Of a DNA stretch of 64,000 bases, positions 45,683 through 54,884 are shown piece after piece. The notes beneath the pieces are model-generated. The model had not been told where the DNA came from. It saw only the letters and a program-made list of their open reading frames with translations, and searched no databases. The stretch lies in NCBI RefSeq assembly GCF_030296835.1, contig NZ_AP027922.1, positions 1,302,001 to 1,366,000 of the forward strand, written 5' to 3'. Source of the DNA: Pseudoalteromonas sp. MM1. Lineage in GTDB: Bacteria > Pseudomonadota > Gammaproteobacteria > Enterobacterales > Alteromonadaceae. Positions within the stretch are counted from its first letter, which is position 1. The number at the start of each line of letters is the position of its first letter. A program made the translations under genes and the position numbers.

Positions 45683-47077
45683 ATGAGTTTTGATGGTTTA
45701 GGTTTATCACAGTCTTTAGTTAACGCGGTTTTAGAAAAGGGCTATGAAACGCCAACGCCTATTCAGGCTCAAGCAATTCCTGCAATTATTGAACGTCGCG
45801 ATGTGATGGCGGCTGCACAAACGGGCACAGGTAAAACCGCTGGCTTTACGTTACCGCTAATTGAGCTGTTATCTAAAGGCAGTAAAGCAAAAAGTAACCA
45901 TGTACGCGCGCTTATTTTAGCACCTACGCGCGAGCTGGCTTTGCAGGTAAGCGAAAACGTTGAAGAATACGCTAAGCATTCAGATGTAAGTTCGTTTGTA
46001 GTGTACGGCGGCGTAAAAATAAACCCACAAATGCAGCGCCTTCGTAAAGGGGTTGATATTTTAGTGGCAACGCCTGGGCGTTTAATTGATTTACATAATC
46101 AAAACGCAGTTAAATTTGATAGCGTTGAAGTGCTGGTTCTTGATGAAGCTGACCGCATGCTTGATATGGGCTTTATTCACGACATTAAACGCCTTATTGC
46201 TAAAATGCCTACTAAACGTCAAAACTTAATGTTTTCGGCTACGTTTTCTGATGATATTCGCGCTTTAGCAAAAGGGTTAATTAACGACCCTGTTGAAATA
46301 TCAGTAGCGGCAAAAAACACCACAGCTAAAAGCGTTACACAAAGTGTGTATGCGGTTGATAAATCACGTAAAACTGCTTTATTAAGCCACTTGATTCGCA
46401 GTAACGATTGGCAACAAGTTTTAGTATTTAGCCGCACTAAACACGGTGCTAACCGTTTAGTTAAACAACTTGAACGTGACGACATTGCAGGCGCCGCTAT
46501 TCATGGTAATAAATCACAAGGTGCCCGTGTTAAAGCATTAGATGGCTTTAAAAGTGGTGAAGTACGAGTGTTAGTTGCCACCGATATTGTGGCACGTGGT
46601 CTTGATATTGTTGAGCTTCCGCATGTTGTAAACTACGACTTACCAAATGTATATGAAGATTACGTACACCGTATTGGCCGTACAGGTCGTGCTGGTGCAT
46701 CGGGCCATGCTATTTCGTTTGTAACAGTCGATGATGCTGCCGACTTGTACGGCATTGAACGCTTTATAGGTGAGCTTATTCCACGAGCTGAGGAAGAGGG
46801 GTTTGAACCAACTAACCCAGTACCAGAGCGTGCATTAGATGCTCGTCCAATTAAACCTAAAAAACCTAAAAAGGCAAAGCAGCCGTTTAACAAACCAAAG
46901 TCTGATAAGCCTAATAGCAAAAAGCCTAACAATGGTGGTAACGGTACTGGCCCTCGTCGTGGTGGGTCTAAAAAGCCTGCGGCTAAAACAGATGATAATG
47001 CACAAAACCCGTGGGCAAAACGTCAATCGGCTGGTGGTAATGGCCAGCGCCGTCGTCGTCCAAATAATAACGATTAA
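45683..47077 (+). CDS. rhlE: DEAD-box RNA helicase, RhlE-like
   Basis: The helicase core is complete: Q motif [10 protein letters not shown], motif [13 protein letters not shown], Ia PTRELA, Ib [44 protein letters not shown]. The C-terminal tail of about 90 residues is a Lys/Pro/Asn/Arg-rich low-complexity RNA-binding extension. It would unwind RNA in ribosome assembly or decay. The ATG at 45683 (464 aa) follows GAGAGATTTT; an upstream in-frame start at 45647 is less likely. RhlE is the closest named class. Confidence 0.9.
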   Translation: MSFDGLGLSQSLVNAVLEKGYETPTPIQAQAIPAIIERRDVMAAAQTGTGKTAGFTLPLIELLSKGSKAKSNHVRALILAPTRELALQVSENVEEYAKHSDVSSFVVYGGVKINPQMQRLRKGVDILVATPGRLIDLHNQNAVKFDSVEVLVLDEADRMLDMGFIHDIKRLIAKMPTKRQNLMFSATFSDDIRALAKGLINDPVEISVAAKNTTAKSVTQSVYAVDKSRKTALLSHLIRSNDWQQVLVFSRTKHGANRLVKQLERDDIAGAAIHGNKSQGARVKALDGFKSGEVRVLVATDIVARGLDIVELPHVVNYDLPNVYEDYVHRIGRTGRAGASGHAISFVTVDDAADLYGIERFIGELIPRAEEEGFEPTNPVPERALDARPIKPKKPKKAKQPFNKPKSDKPNSKKPNNGGNGTGPRRGGSKKPAAKTDDNAQNPWAKRQSAGGNGQRRRRPNNND

Positions 47078-47118
47078 TCATTATTAATGATTGTATTGGC
47101 CTTTAATTAAACGCCAAT

Positions 47119-47159
47119 AAAAAACGCGCTACCTTTTTAATAAAAGTAGCGCGTTTTTT
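47119..47159. terminator. Bidirectional terminator between the helicase and DUF3307 genes
   Basis: AAAAAACGCGCTAC / GTAGCGCGTTTTTT with an additional inner TTTT/AAAA pairing. Confidence 0.85.
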
Positions 47160-47189
47160 ATTATCTGTTATTTATACTTAATGTATGCT

Positions 47190-47933
47190 CTACCTAATTA
47201 AATAATTAACGGCTAAACCTACAAATAAAGTAACACTTACGCTTAGTAAAGTGCCTAGCATTACGTACTCGGTGAGCTTTTTATCTTTACTGGCACTTAA
47301 ATCGCCAAACCTAAATACCGACTTTGCAGCGAGCAAAAAACCAACTCCAGCAAACTGATCGAGCAAAATAAAGCTCAGCATTAATACACGCTCTAACATT
47401 CCAATGCTTTGCCCTGCTAATGGCAAGCTGCCCTCGCTTGAAAAGTTAGCGGTGAGCCTCTCTAGCATCATTCTTATAAATACCGCAGTGGGGCTTAATA
47501 TAATTAAATAACCACACACAACCCAAAGTACTTTAGGATTTGTGGCAAGTGCGTATACATGTGCCATTAAACTTTGGTTATCAGTTATATAAATACACAG
47601 CGTTATTATTACGGCTATATGTGCTATTTGGTCGAGTAAAAAGGGCACAACGCCTTTATTAGAATACGACTTTGCAATATCAATAAAGTAATGACTAAGC
47701 ATAATTACAGCTGTGGCAAGTAACACAGTACTTAGTTGCTGCCAGCCGATTGTGTATTCCCAAGCGGTAAGTATTATAGCGCTCGTAATGCCATGAACAA
47801 GCACATGCAAGTAGAGCTTTTTAGCTTTAAAATGGCGGGTGTTTCGATTGTTTACCCAGCTCATAGGTTGCCAGTAAAAATCAGCGAGTAGGTGGCCAAT
47901 AATAAGTGCCACGAGCAATAATGAAAACCCCAT
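47190..47933 (-). CDS. DUF3307 family membrane protein
   Basis: A 247-aa polytopic protein with about six hydrophobic segments; the opening LLLVALIIGHLLADFYWQP with its HxxxD is typical of DUF3307. The start overlaps the satD-like stop by one base. In other genera DUF3307 genes also accompany SatD genes, so the pair likely works together; no activity is known. Confidence 0.78.
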   Translation of the reverse strand: MGFSLLLVALIIGHLLADFYWQPMSWVNNRNTRHFKAKKLYLHVLVHGITSAIILTAWEYTIGWQQLSTVLLATAVIMLSHYFIDIAKSYSNKGVVPFLLDQIAHIAVIITLCIYITDNQSLMAHVYALATNPKVLWVVCGYLIILSPTAVFIRMMLERLTANFSSEGSLPLAGQSIGMLERVLMLSFILLDQFAGVGFLLAAKSVFRFGDLSASKDKKLTEYVMLGTLLSVSVTLFVGLAVNYLIR

Positions 47934-48556
47934 TATACCACTCCTTTTAATATCGTTTTTATAACTTGCTCGCTGTGCACTATAAAGCGCTCTATGAGCT
48001 GATAATTGGCTAAATTAAGCAGCTTAGTGACGTTTTCGCGGCTCGTATTTAGCTCTTTAGCAAGGGCTGCGTGGTTGTTATCTGTGTGTGTTAAATACAC
48101 ATACAAAGCGTTGGCCTGCTTTTGCGTTATTTTGCTCAGTAAGGTATCAACAAAGGCAAGATTAAGATCAAAGCTTTCATCTACTGTTTGTTGTGCAATA
48201 GTAAAAACAAAGCGTTGATTCGCTATATTATCAAGGCCTTGCCCTGAAAGTACAAACGCAGACCCCGTTGCTGTTTTAATGTCACTGCGTGGGTTATCAA
48301 TGCTGCCAAGAGCCATGCTTTGTCTGAGTTCATATCCGGCTGACTTTAACTGCAGGTAAATTAAAATCGCGGTTTTAATCAACGCTTCGCTTTGGTTTAC
48401 TTGCAGCTGAAATGCATCACCCCGGTAAATGTTCCAAAGTGTTGTTTTGCTACAAACTGCACGCAAACTTTGCGCTAGCTGATAAAGCATGGCATCGTAC
48501 TGCTGTTTAGGTATTTTTTGCGATTTAATGATATCGCCGCTGATCACACCAATCAT
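47933..48556 (-). CDS. SatD-like protein with C-terminal HTH
   Basis: A 207-aa cytosolic protein resembling the SatD family. The N-terminal part has GVISGDIIKSQKI and WNIYRGDAFQLQV; the two GD motifs are arranged like the metal-binding acids of nucleotide-cyclase folds. Residues of about 163-193 (HAALAKELNTSRENVTKLL) form a helix-turn-helix. The ATG at 48556 is preferred over a TTG at 48577. Three palindromic operators begin 13 bases upstream. It is coupled to the DUF3307 gene. Role unknown; autoregulation is inferred. Confidence 0.7.
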   Translation of the reverse strand: MIGVISGDIIKSQKIPKQQYDAMLYQLAQSLRAVCSKTTLWNIYRGDAFQLQVNQSEALIKTAILIYLQLKSAGYELRQSMALGSIDNPRSDIKTATGSAFVLSGQGLDNIANQRFVFTIAQQTVDESFDLNLAFVDTLLSKITQKQANALYVYLTHTDNNHAALAKELNTSRENVTKLLNLANYQLIERFIVHSEQVIKTILKGVV

Positions 48557-48569
48557 AAAAATCCAATAA

Positions 48570-48643
48570 GTAACCAATTTAGGTTACATAGGCTTAAGTA
48601 ACCAAATTTGGTTACATTTAATTAAGTAACCAATTTAGGTTAC
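48570..48643. promoter_or_regulatory. Three palindromic operators at a 28-bp period
   Basis: GTAACCAATTTAGGTTAC at 48570-48587 and 48626-48643, and the perfect palindrome GTAACCAAATTTGGTTAC at 48598-48615. Starts are exactly 28 bases apart. They fill the divergent space between the satD-like and NYN genes. Promoter-like boxes for the satD direction (TTGGTT, 18 bases, TAAATT) fall inside the operators, which suggests repression by promoter occlusion. Confidence 0.85.
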
Positions 48644-48724
48644 TTAAAGCATAATTGCAAGGAACACTCGTTTATGGCCCCGACGTTAATTGGGCCATTT
48701 GCCTTTATCCACTTAGGAAAATAA

Positions 48725-49228
48725 ATGACTTCACATAACGAGCCGCAAAACAATAAACCCCGTGTTGGTATTTTTGTTGATGTACAAAATATTTATTACA
48801 CATGCCGTGAGAGCTACCGCAAAAATTTTGATTACAATGCCTTTTGGGCGCAAATGAAACAGCAATACACAATTGATTGTGCTTTTGCGTATGCAATTCA
48901 TCGTGGTGATGAAAAACAAAACCAGTTTCAAAACATTTTGCGCGCTATTGGCTTTGAGGTAAAACTTAAGCCGTTTATTCAACGTCGAGATGGCAGTGCA
49001 AAAGGCGATTGGGACGTAGGCATAACGATAGACATGCTAGAGCAAGGTAAAAATCTCGATAAAGTTATTTTACTCTCTGGCGATGGTGACTTTGCTTTAT
49101 TATTAGGGCATTTAAAACACCAATATAATGTACCATGCGATGTGTATGGCGCGGATAAGTTAACTGCCGAGGTACTTAAACAAAGTGCTGAGCAGTTTCA
49201 TTTAATTGATGATAGTTTACTACTGTAA
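48725..49228 (+). CDS. NYN-domain (LabA/DUF88-like) putative ribonuclease
   Basis: A 167-aa PIN-like NYN protein. Acidic residues for the metal site are in VGIFVDVQNIYYT, KGDWDVGITIDML and LLSGDGDFALLL, the pattern of RNA-cleaving NYN domains. It ends in a region for substrate-strand binding (YGADKLTAEVLKQSAEQF). A GC-rich hairpin (TGGCCC / GGGCCA, 48674-48697) lies in its 5' leader. It diverges from the satD-like gene across the three operators. Confidence 0.85.
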   Translation: MTSHNEPQNNKPRVGIFVDVQNIYYTCRESYRKNFDYNAFWAQMKQQYTIDCAFAYAIHRGDEKQNQFQNILRAIGFEVKLKPFIQRRDGSAKGDWDVGITIDMLEQGKNLDKVILLSGDGDFALLLGHLKHQYNVPCDVYGADKLTAEVLKQSAEQFHLIDDSLLL

Positions 49229-49280
49229 AGCGTAAAAAAAAAGAGCCTAAGTGCCTGCAACATGAGAGTTTTTAATACAG

Positions 49281-49303
49281 AGCCTATATCGTTAATATAG
49301 GCT
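49281..49303 (+). terminator. Terminator of the NYN gene
   Basis: A 9-bp stem AGCCTATAT / ATATAGGCT, then TTATTTATT. Confidence 0.7.
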
Positions 49304-49342
49304 TTATTTATTACTGTAATAAATTGGGTTTACTAAGAGGTT

Positions 49343-50305
49343 ATGGTAATTTTAAAGCATAACGAGTTACCAAGGACTTACATGCTTCATTACAGCAACA
49401 TGCCACTAGATAGAGGCTCTAATTTTCGTAAAGACGCTGCGTGGTTAAGCGCAAAAATGTCGGCGCAAAGTAAGTGGCTTTTGGTTAATAATAACCATAC
49501 ATTATTTTATAAAAATTCCCCACAGGTGTGCTACCTAACACACCAACAAATTGCCCATTTAGATTTATCAGATGCGCTGTTTTTAGGTTCAAATGACGAA
49601 CAACACGGTGTATTTGCACTTGATGTGTCGGCCATACACGATGACGAGCTAGCCCCAATTATTGGCGATGCGCAATTTTTTGATATTCGCCAGTATGGCC
49701 CACAAGTGGCTATGCAAGACGGCTCAATTGCGGCACTAGCGCGTGGTTTATGCTACTGGCACGCAACACATCGCTTTTGCGGGCGTTGTGGCAGTAAAAA
49801 TAAGTTAGTTGAAGCTGGGCACTCACGCTTATGTGAAAACGAGCAATGTAAACACCCTACATTCCCACGCACCGATCCGGCAGTAATTATGGTGGTTACA
49901 AAAGTATTTGCCGATGGGGTAGAGCGCTGTTTATTGGGTCGCCAAGCAATATGGCAGCAAGGTATGTATTCATCGCTTGCTGGGTTTGTTGACCCAGGTG
50001 AAACACTAGAGCAAGCAGTGGCCCGTGAAGTAAAAGAAGAGGCGGGCGTTGACGTTGAAAACGTACGTTACATTGCTTCTCAGCCTTGGCCGTTTCCTTC
50101 CTCTATTATGCTTGGCTTTATTGCACAGGCTAAAACGGAGCAAATTAACGTAGATAAAAACGAATTAGATGATGCTAAATGGTTTACCCGCGAAGAGGTA
50201 GCTGAGTTTGGCAATATGGGCGACGAGGGCGAACATTATAAGCTCCCACGTGTTGACTCTATTTCACGCTTTTTAATTGAACAATGGCTTACAAATAAGG
50301 TTTAA
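49343..50305 (+). CDS. nudC: NADH pyrophosphatase / NAD-cap hydrolase NudC
   Basis: NudC hydrolyses NADH and removes NAD caps from RNA. The four-Cys zinc ribbon (FCGRCGSKN ... CENEQCKHPTFPR) is followed by the Nudix box GFVDPGETLEQAVAREVKEEAGV and the QPWPFPSSIMLGF signature. The start at 49343 has AGAGG close by; an ATG at 49382 with CAAGGA is an equally good alternative (307 aa). The stop is nine bases before metC. Confidence 0.92.
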   Translation: MVILKHNELPRTYMLHYSNMPLDRGSNFRKDAAWLSAKMSAQSKWLLVNNNHTLFYKNSPQVCYLTHQQIAHLDLSDALFLGSNDEQHGVFALDVSAIHDDELAPIIGDAQFFDIRQYGPQVAMQDGSIAALARGLCYWHATHRFCGRCGSKNKLVEAGHSRLCENEQCKHPTFPRTDPAVIMVVTKVFADGVERCLLGRQAIWQQGMYSSLAGFVDPGETLEQAVAREVKEEAGVDVENVRYIASQPWPFPSSIMLGFIAQAKTEQINVDKNELDDAKWFTREEVAEFGNMGDEGEHYKLPRVDSISRFLIEQWLTNKV

Positions 50306-50314
50306 GGATTGATA

Positions 50315-51493
50315 ATGTCGAGCAAAAATAAAAACACGCAGTTAGTGTCATCTGGGCGCAAAAAAGCCTATACCCATGGCGTAGTAAATCCAGTCGTACA
50401 ACGCGCTTCTACCATTGTATTTGATAGTGTGGCCGATTTAAAACAAGCCGCTAAAACGCGTGGTGATAAAACTTTATTTTATGGCCGCCGTGGCACAAGT
50501 ACGCATTTTGCCCTACAAGAAGCCATTACTGAGCTTGAAGGCGGCGAAGGCTGCGCGTTATACCCATGCGGTGCAGCGGCGATTAGCCAAGCGTTGCTGT
50601 CGTTTGTAAAAGCGGGCGATCATATTTTAATGGTTGATAACGTGTATGAGCCAACGCGCGACTTTTGCGATAAAATTTTAGCAGGCCTTGGGGTAACAAC
50701 CACTTACTACCCTCCAACGATTGGCGCGGGTATTAAAGAGTATATACAGCCAAATACGAAGGTATTGTTTTTAGAATCTCCGGGCTCTATAACCATGGAA
50801 ATACAAGATGTACCAGCCATGGTTAAGGTAGCAAACGAGCATAATATTATGACCATGCTTGATAACACCTACGGTAATGGACTGCATTACCGTCCGCTTG
50901 AGCACGGCGTTGATATAAGTATTCAAGCAGCCACTAAGTACATTGTTGGCCACTCTGATGTAATGATGGGTGTGGCGGTTGCCAATAAAAAGTACTGGCC
51001 AATACTGCGTGAGCAGTCGTATTTATTAGGGCAGTGCACGAGTGCCGATGATGCGTATTTAGCGCTTAGAGGTTTACGTACGATGGCGGTGCGTTTAAAT
51101 CAGCACGAAAAGGCGGCTATAGAGGTGGCAAAATGGCTTGAGCAACATGAGTTAGTTGATCATATTCGCCATCCTGCATTTGAAAGCTGTCCTGGGCATG
51201 AATTTTTTAAGCGTGACTTTGATGGCAGCAATGGGTTGTTTTCAATTGTAATGAAAACCGGTAACCAAAAAGCCATTGATGCATTTTTAGATAGCCTTGA
51301 GCATATTAAAATGGGCTTTTCGTGGGGCGGTTTTGAAAGCCTAGTGACGGCTAATTTAACCATGAAAGGGCTTCGCTCAGATACAGGTTGGGATTTAGGC
51401 CCGGTGATCCGCTTACATATTGGCCTTGAAGACATTGATGATTTAATTAACGATTTAAGCCAAGCGCTTGAAGTATACCAACAGCATTTATAA
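50315..51493 (+). CDS. metC: Cystathionine beta-lyase
   Basis: MetC cleaves cystathionine to homocysteine in methionine synthesis, with PLP. The 392-aa protein has the PLP Lys in SIQAATKYIVGHSDVMMG and the sequences FYGRRGTSTHFALQEAI and LYPCGAAAISQALLSF; the C-terminus GFSWGGFESL distinguishes beta-lyases. The ATG at 50315 has AAGGATTGATA upstream. It forms an operon with nudC. Confidence 0.92.
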   Translation: MSSKNKNTQLVSSGRKKAYTHGVVNPVVQRASTIVFDSVADLKQAAKTRGDKTLFYGRRGTSTHFALQEAITELEGGEGCALYPCGAAAISQALLSFVKAGDHILMVDNVYEPTRDFCDKILAGLGVTTTYYPPTIGAGIKEYIQPNTKVLFLESPGSITMEIQDVPAMVKVANEHNIMTMLDNTYGNGLHYRPLEHGVDISIQAATKYIVGHSDVMMGVAVANKKYWPILREQSYLLGQCTSADDAYLALRGLRTMAVRLNQHEKAAIEVAKWLEQHELVDHIRHPAFESCPGHEFFKRDFDGSNGLFSIVMKTGNQKAIDAFLDSLEHIKMGFSWGGFESLVTANLTMKGLRSDTGWDLGPVIRLHIGLEDIDDLINDLSQALEVYQQHL

Positions 51494-51542
51494 AATTTGG
51501 CTTAAATAAAGTTTAGCCAGTTACATTTAAATGGTTTGTTAC

Positions 51543-51570
51543 AAAGCTCACTTAAGGTGAGCTTTTTTTT
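51543..51570 (+). terminator. Terminator after metC
   Basis: AAAGCTCAC / GTGAGCTTT with loop TTAAG, then more T. Confidence 0.85.
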
Positions 51571-51653
51571 GCTGGTAATTCAAGGTGTTTACACTTACTG
51601 TGGTTACATTACGCTTTAATTTAAAGCATGAGCAACGTCATTAAGGAAAGCCA

Positions 51654-52481
51654 ATGGCAACATTATCATTAGTAAGCATGGGGCGATTAACCCAAATAGC
51701 GGGCTTTGAGCTAGTACGTATGTTTTTAACAAAACGCGGCTTAATTGCAATGGCAGCCTTTGCCCTTGTTTGGCTGCTTATTTTACGCTACCCGATAGGT
51801 CAAGCGGTCAGTATTATCAGCGCCCCCAATTTTGAACAAATGGCACGCGATATTTCAGGCAGTATTGGCTTAAGTAAGTTGCTTGATTGGCCAGAAGCCG
51901 AATTTGCCATGTATTGGCTGGTGGCCCTGTATAGTTTTCCGCTATTTGCTATTTTTATATCGAGCGACCAAACCGTTGGTGATAGAGAGCGTGGCACATT
52001 GCGGTTTTTATCATTGCGCTCAACACGCTTTGAAATACTTTTTGGACGTTTTTTAGGTCAATTAGCCGTATTAGCCTGCTTAGTCGCTATTACGCTTATA
52101 GCCACTTTAGCGGTTTTAGGGTTTAGAGATCCAAGCTTACTTGTTAGTGGTTTTTTTCGTGCGTTATCAATATTTTTAATACTTGTGGTAGTACTTAGTC
52201 CGTTTGTGGCCTTAATGAGTTTGATAAACACATTTGCACGCTCGTCGCGATTAGCTATTGTGTTAGCTATTTTATACTTTGCGGGTGGCGGTATTGTTGT
52301 GGGTATATTGGCGTGGCAGATACCAGCTTTAAATGCGCTCGATTATATATTCCCTGGGGTTAATTCTGAGCTTTTAGCTGGGCAAAACTTACCTTTATTG
52401 AGCGCCTTAGGTGTGCCGCTTATACAAAGCGCGGTATTTATTGCTATTGCACATAGAATATTTACAAGGAGTTCGCTATGA
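51654..52481 (+). CDS. ABC-2 type permease
   Basis: A 275-aa membrane protein with about six segments: near 30-50 (GLIAMAAFALVWLLILR), 88-104, 132-154, 165-190, 200-222 and the end. The segment SSDQTVGDRERGTLRFLSLRSTR is typical of ABC-2 exporters of the NosY/YhgE type. Its stop overlaps the ATPase start in ATGA. The ATG follows AAGGAAAGCCA. The exported substrate is unknown. Confidence 0.87.
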   Translation: MATLSLVSMGRLTQIAGFELVRMFLTKRGLIAMAAFALVWLLILRYPIGQAVSIISAPNFEQMARDISGSIGLSKLLDWPEAEFAMYWLVALYSFPLFAIFISSDQTVGDRERGTLRFLSLRSTRFEILFGRFLGQLAVLACLVAITLIATLAVLGFRDPSLLVSGFFRALSIFLILVVVLSPFVALMSLINTFARSSRLAIVLAILYFAGGGIVVGILAWQIPALNALDYIFPGVNSELLAGQNLPLLSALGVPLIQSAVFIAIAHRIFTRSSL

Positions 52482-53386
52482 GCGTATTAATAAAAGCCAG
52501 CGGCTTAAGTAAATCGTATGGTGCAAAGCAAGCACTTAATAACGTAAGCTTTGAAATTAATAAAGGCGCACCTGTGGCGTTAGTAGGCCCCAATGGCGCC
52601 GGTAAAACCACACTATTTAGTTTGCTATGCGGGTATATAAACCCAAGCCAAGGTGAGCTTAGTATTTTAGGACATAAGCCTGGAAGCGCTGCATTGTTTA
52701 ACCAGGTGAGTGCATTGCCACAAGATGCGCAGTTAGATCCGCGTTTTAATATAGATAAGCAACTGGCGTTTTATGGCAAGCTTCAAGGCATGGGCGCTAA
52801 ACAAAGCCACAATGAAGCGCTGCGCGTACTTGATTTAGTTGGCTTAAAAGAAGTCGCTAAGCAGCGTGCGGGCGATTTATCTCATGGTATGCGAAAGCGC
52901 GTAACCATAGCGCAAGCGTTGATTGGCGCACCAAAAATTGTAATGCTAGATGAAGCCACAGCAGGGCTTGATCCAATTCATGCCAGAGAGGTGCGCGAGC
53001 TGGTATCGAGCTTAAGCGAAGAAGCCACCTTTATTTTAAGCTCGCACGATTTAACCGAACTTGAGCGCCTATGCTCGCAAGTTTTGCATTTAGATCAAGG
53101 CATTTTGAGCGAGCATCAAACTAAAGAGAATAATACCGATACACACTTTTATACCTTAATGCTCAGCAAGGCGTATCAAAATGTTGAGCAGCAACTACAA
53201 GCGTTAGCAGGTGTAAGCCGTGTGTATATGAGCCAACATAAAGAATTTGTGATTGAGTACCAACCAACCGGTGAGCCACTTGATATTGCTTTATTAAACT
53301 TTTGCCATCAGCAAAATTGGCAATATAGGCAGTTAGTAAATGGCCACACATTAGAAAATCAAATATTTACACAGGAGAAAGTATAA
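52478..53386 (+). CDS. ABC transporter ATP-binding protein
   Basis: A 302-aa ATPase with Walker A GPNGAGKTTLF, a signature loop LSHGMRKRVTIAQAL, Walker B KIVMLDEATAGLDP and a switch His in SSHDLTEL. A C-terminal region of about 80 residues follows the nucleotide domain, as in CcmA/NosF-like exporters. It overlaps the permease by four bases and the PH-domain gene by one, so the three are one operon. Confidence 0.92.
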   Translation: MSVLIKASGLSKSYGAKQALNNVSFEINKGAPVALVGPNGAGKTTLFSLLCGYINPSQGELSILGHKPGSAALFNQVSALPQDAQLDPRFNIDKQLAFYGKLQGMGAKQSHNEALRVLDLVGLKEVAKQRAGDLSHGMRKRVTIAQALIGAPKIVMLDEATAGLDPIHAREVRELVSSLSEEATFILSSHDLTELERLCSQVLHLDQGILSEHQTKENNTDTHFYTLMLSKAYQNVEQQLQALAGVSRVYMSQHKEFVIEYQPTGEPLDIALLNFCHQQNWQYRQLVNGHTLENQIFTQEKV

Positions 53387-53760
53387 TGGGATTACTAAGC
53401 GGTTTAATGGGTAATGCAAGTGAAGTAGACGATTCAGATCTTGAAAAAGTGCTTGCCAATACACTTATAGATGGCGAACAAGTAGAAAAAGCCTATAAGG
53501 TGATTCGCGATATGTTTATTTTTACTAATAAGCGTTTAATTTTAATTGATAAGCAAGGTATGACCGGCTCAAAAATGGAAATGGTAAGTATTGCTTACTC
53601 TAAAATTACTAAGTTTAGTAAAGAAAGTGCAGGGCACTTTGACTTAGACGCTGAGCTTAAAATTTGGATTGGGTCAGATCCAACGCCTATTAGTAAAGAA
53701 TTTAAATCGGGTGATAATATTAACGAAGTGTACCGAGTAATTAGCCAGCACGCGCTTTAA
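53386..53760 (+). CDS. Bacterial PH-domain protein
   Basis: A 124-aa protein with a PH_1-type fold: EKAYKVIRDMFIFTNKRLILID, SIAYSKITKFSKESAG and LDAELKIWIGSDP. No membrane segment is seen. These small proteins are uncharacterised; its one-base overlap with the ABC ATPase suggests a link to the exporter. Hairpin arms (AAGTAGTTG / CAACTACTT, 53777-53808) after the stop may end the transcript. Confidence 0.85.
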   Translation: MGLLSGLMGNASEVDDSDLEKVLANTLIDGEQVEKAYKVIRDMFIFTNKRLILIDKQGMTGSKMEMVSIAYSKITKFSKESAGHFDLDAELKIWIGSDPTPISKEFKSGDNINEVYRVISQHAL

Positions 53761-53958
53761 ATAATGCACATGTTTTAAGTAGTTGTTGACTATATGTTGC
53801 AACTACTTTAAATTTACAGTTTCTTACACCTCCTTACAATTAACTTAATAAATACAACTAGTTAATTAAGTTTTCATTCAGTTTCCCAGCGTTAGCATGT
53901 CCCCACTTTAGTCAATGAGCTAAAGCATAAAAAGCAATGTACAAAGGGAAGTCTTACA

Positions 53959-54753
53959 ATGAAAAAATTAGCAGTTATTATTTCAAGCATTTTATTATCT
54001 AGCACTGCGGCTGCTGCAGACAGCTATAACTCAATCAGTAACTTAAGCTACAAAGATAGCGATAACAACGACACCGTTGCTGTAGATTCTATTTACTATC
54101 TTTCTCCTAAAAAAACATTAGGGCCGTACGATCAGTTTGAGTACATCAATAAGCAAACTAACGTTTACGGTAGCTACGCTGATGACGACTTTGGCGATTT
54201 AACGAATGTTGGTGGCGAATACTTTATTAATGAATTTTTAATTGGCGCATCATACGAAAACTACGATCCAGATTCAGGCTCTAATGGTGAACTTTACAAA
54301 CTAACCGGCGGTTACTTTTTCAACCCAGACTTACTAGCAAAAGTAACACTTGTTGAAAACAAAGACGGCGATGACTATGCTTTATTTGATTTAGCATACA
54401 ACCACATGCTAAACAGCACAGATTACGTAGGTGTAACACTCACCGCAGATGACGATTTTGATTACCGCGCCGTTGCAGCTAAGTACTTTATTGATTTACA
54501 GCAAGGTAACTTCTTAACGTTTGAAGGTAAATACGAAAGCATTGATGATGCAGAGAACCAATGGGTAGCAGAAACTAACTACTACTTCTCAAAAGCAACG
54601 TCTGTGTTTGCTAACTACAACAAGCAAGATACTTACAGCTTTGGTGCTCAGCACTTCATCAATAAAAACATTGGTTTTAAAGTAGGTTACGAGAACAATG
54701 CAGATGACTCTGATAACGATGCATACTTTGCAAACATGCGTTTTCAGTTTTAA
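53959..54753 (+). CDS. Putative outer-membrane porin-like protein, copy 1
   Basis: A 264-aa protein with a signal peptide (ending TAAAA/D) and an Asp/Asn/Tyr/Phe-rich body of alternating beta strands (DDFDYRAVAAKYFIDLQQGNF, AYFANMRFQF), ending in F, the usual outer-membrane barrel signal. It is strongly similar to the gene at 55231 and may be a 10-12-strand barrel. The leaders of both genes share GCATAAAAAG and a GGGAA ribosome site. Function unknown; probably a porin or envelope structural protein. Confidence 0.8.
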   Translation: MKKLAVIISSILLSSTAAAADSYNSISNLSYKDSDNNDTVAVDSIYYLSPKKTLGPYDQFEYINKQTNVYGSYADDDFGDLTNVGGEYFINEFLIGASYENYDPDSGSNGELYKLTGGYFFNPDLLAKVTLVENKDGDDYALFDLAYNHMLNSTDYVGVTLTADDDFDYRAVAAKYFIDLQQGNFLTFEGKYESIDDAENQWVAETNYYFSKATSVFANYNKQDTYSFGAQHFINKNIGFKVGYENNADDSDNDAYFANMRFQF

Positions 54754-54782
54754 TTAAGCCCTGTACTTAATTAAAAGCATAA

Positions 54783-54807
54783 AAAGCCCGCTACTGTAGC
54801 GGGCTTT
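54783..54807 (+). terminator. Terminator of porin-like copy 1
   Basis: AAAGCCCGCTAC / GTAGCGGGCTTT followed by GTAGTTTTT. Confidence 0.8.
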
Positions 54808-54842
54808 GTAGTTTTTGACTTAAATTAACCGTGGTAAAAGTT

Positions 54843-54884
54843 TTACCAGCCGCAATTACGGCCTTTGTTTTGCTCATCTAAGTA
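54843..54884 (-). pseudogene. Fossil 3' end of the M2 peptidase gene
   Basis: On the minus strand this stretch reads YLDEQNKGRNCGW and a stop, identical to the last 13 codons of the peptidase gene that begins at 57964 (ends 56117). Similarity stops just upstream, at 54886. The rest of the 477-base gap before 55231 is AT-rich with no gene that I can support. Confidence 0.85.

Noticed and set aside
47190..49228. A complete CBASS or Pycsar defence system
   Set aside because: The SatD-like protein only resembles a cyclase by motif order, and no known effector or sensor domain is recognised; the idea is kept as a hypothesis, not a call.
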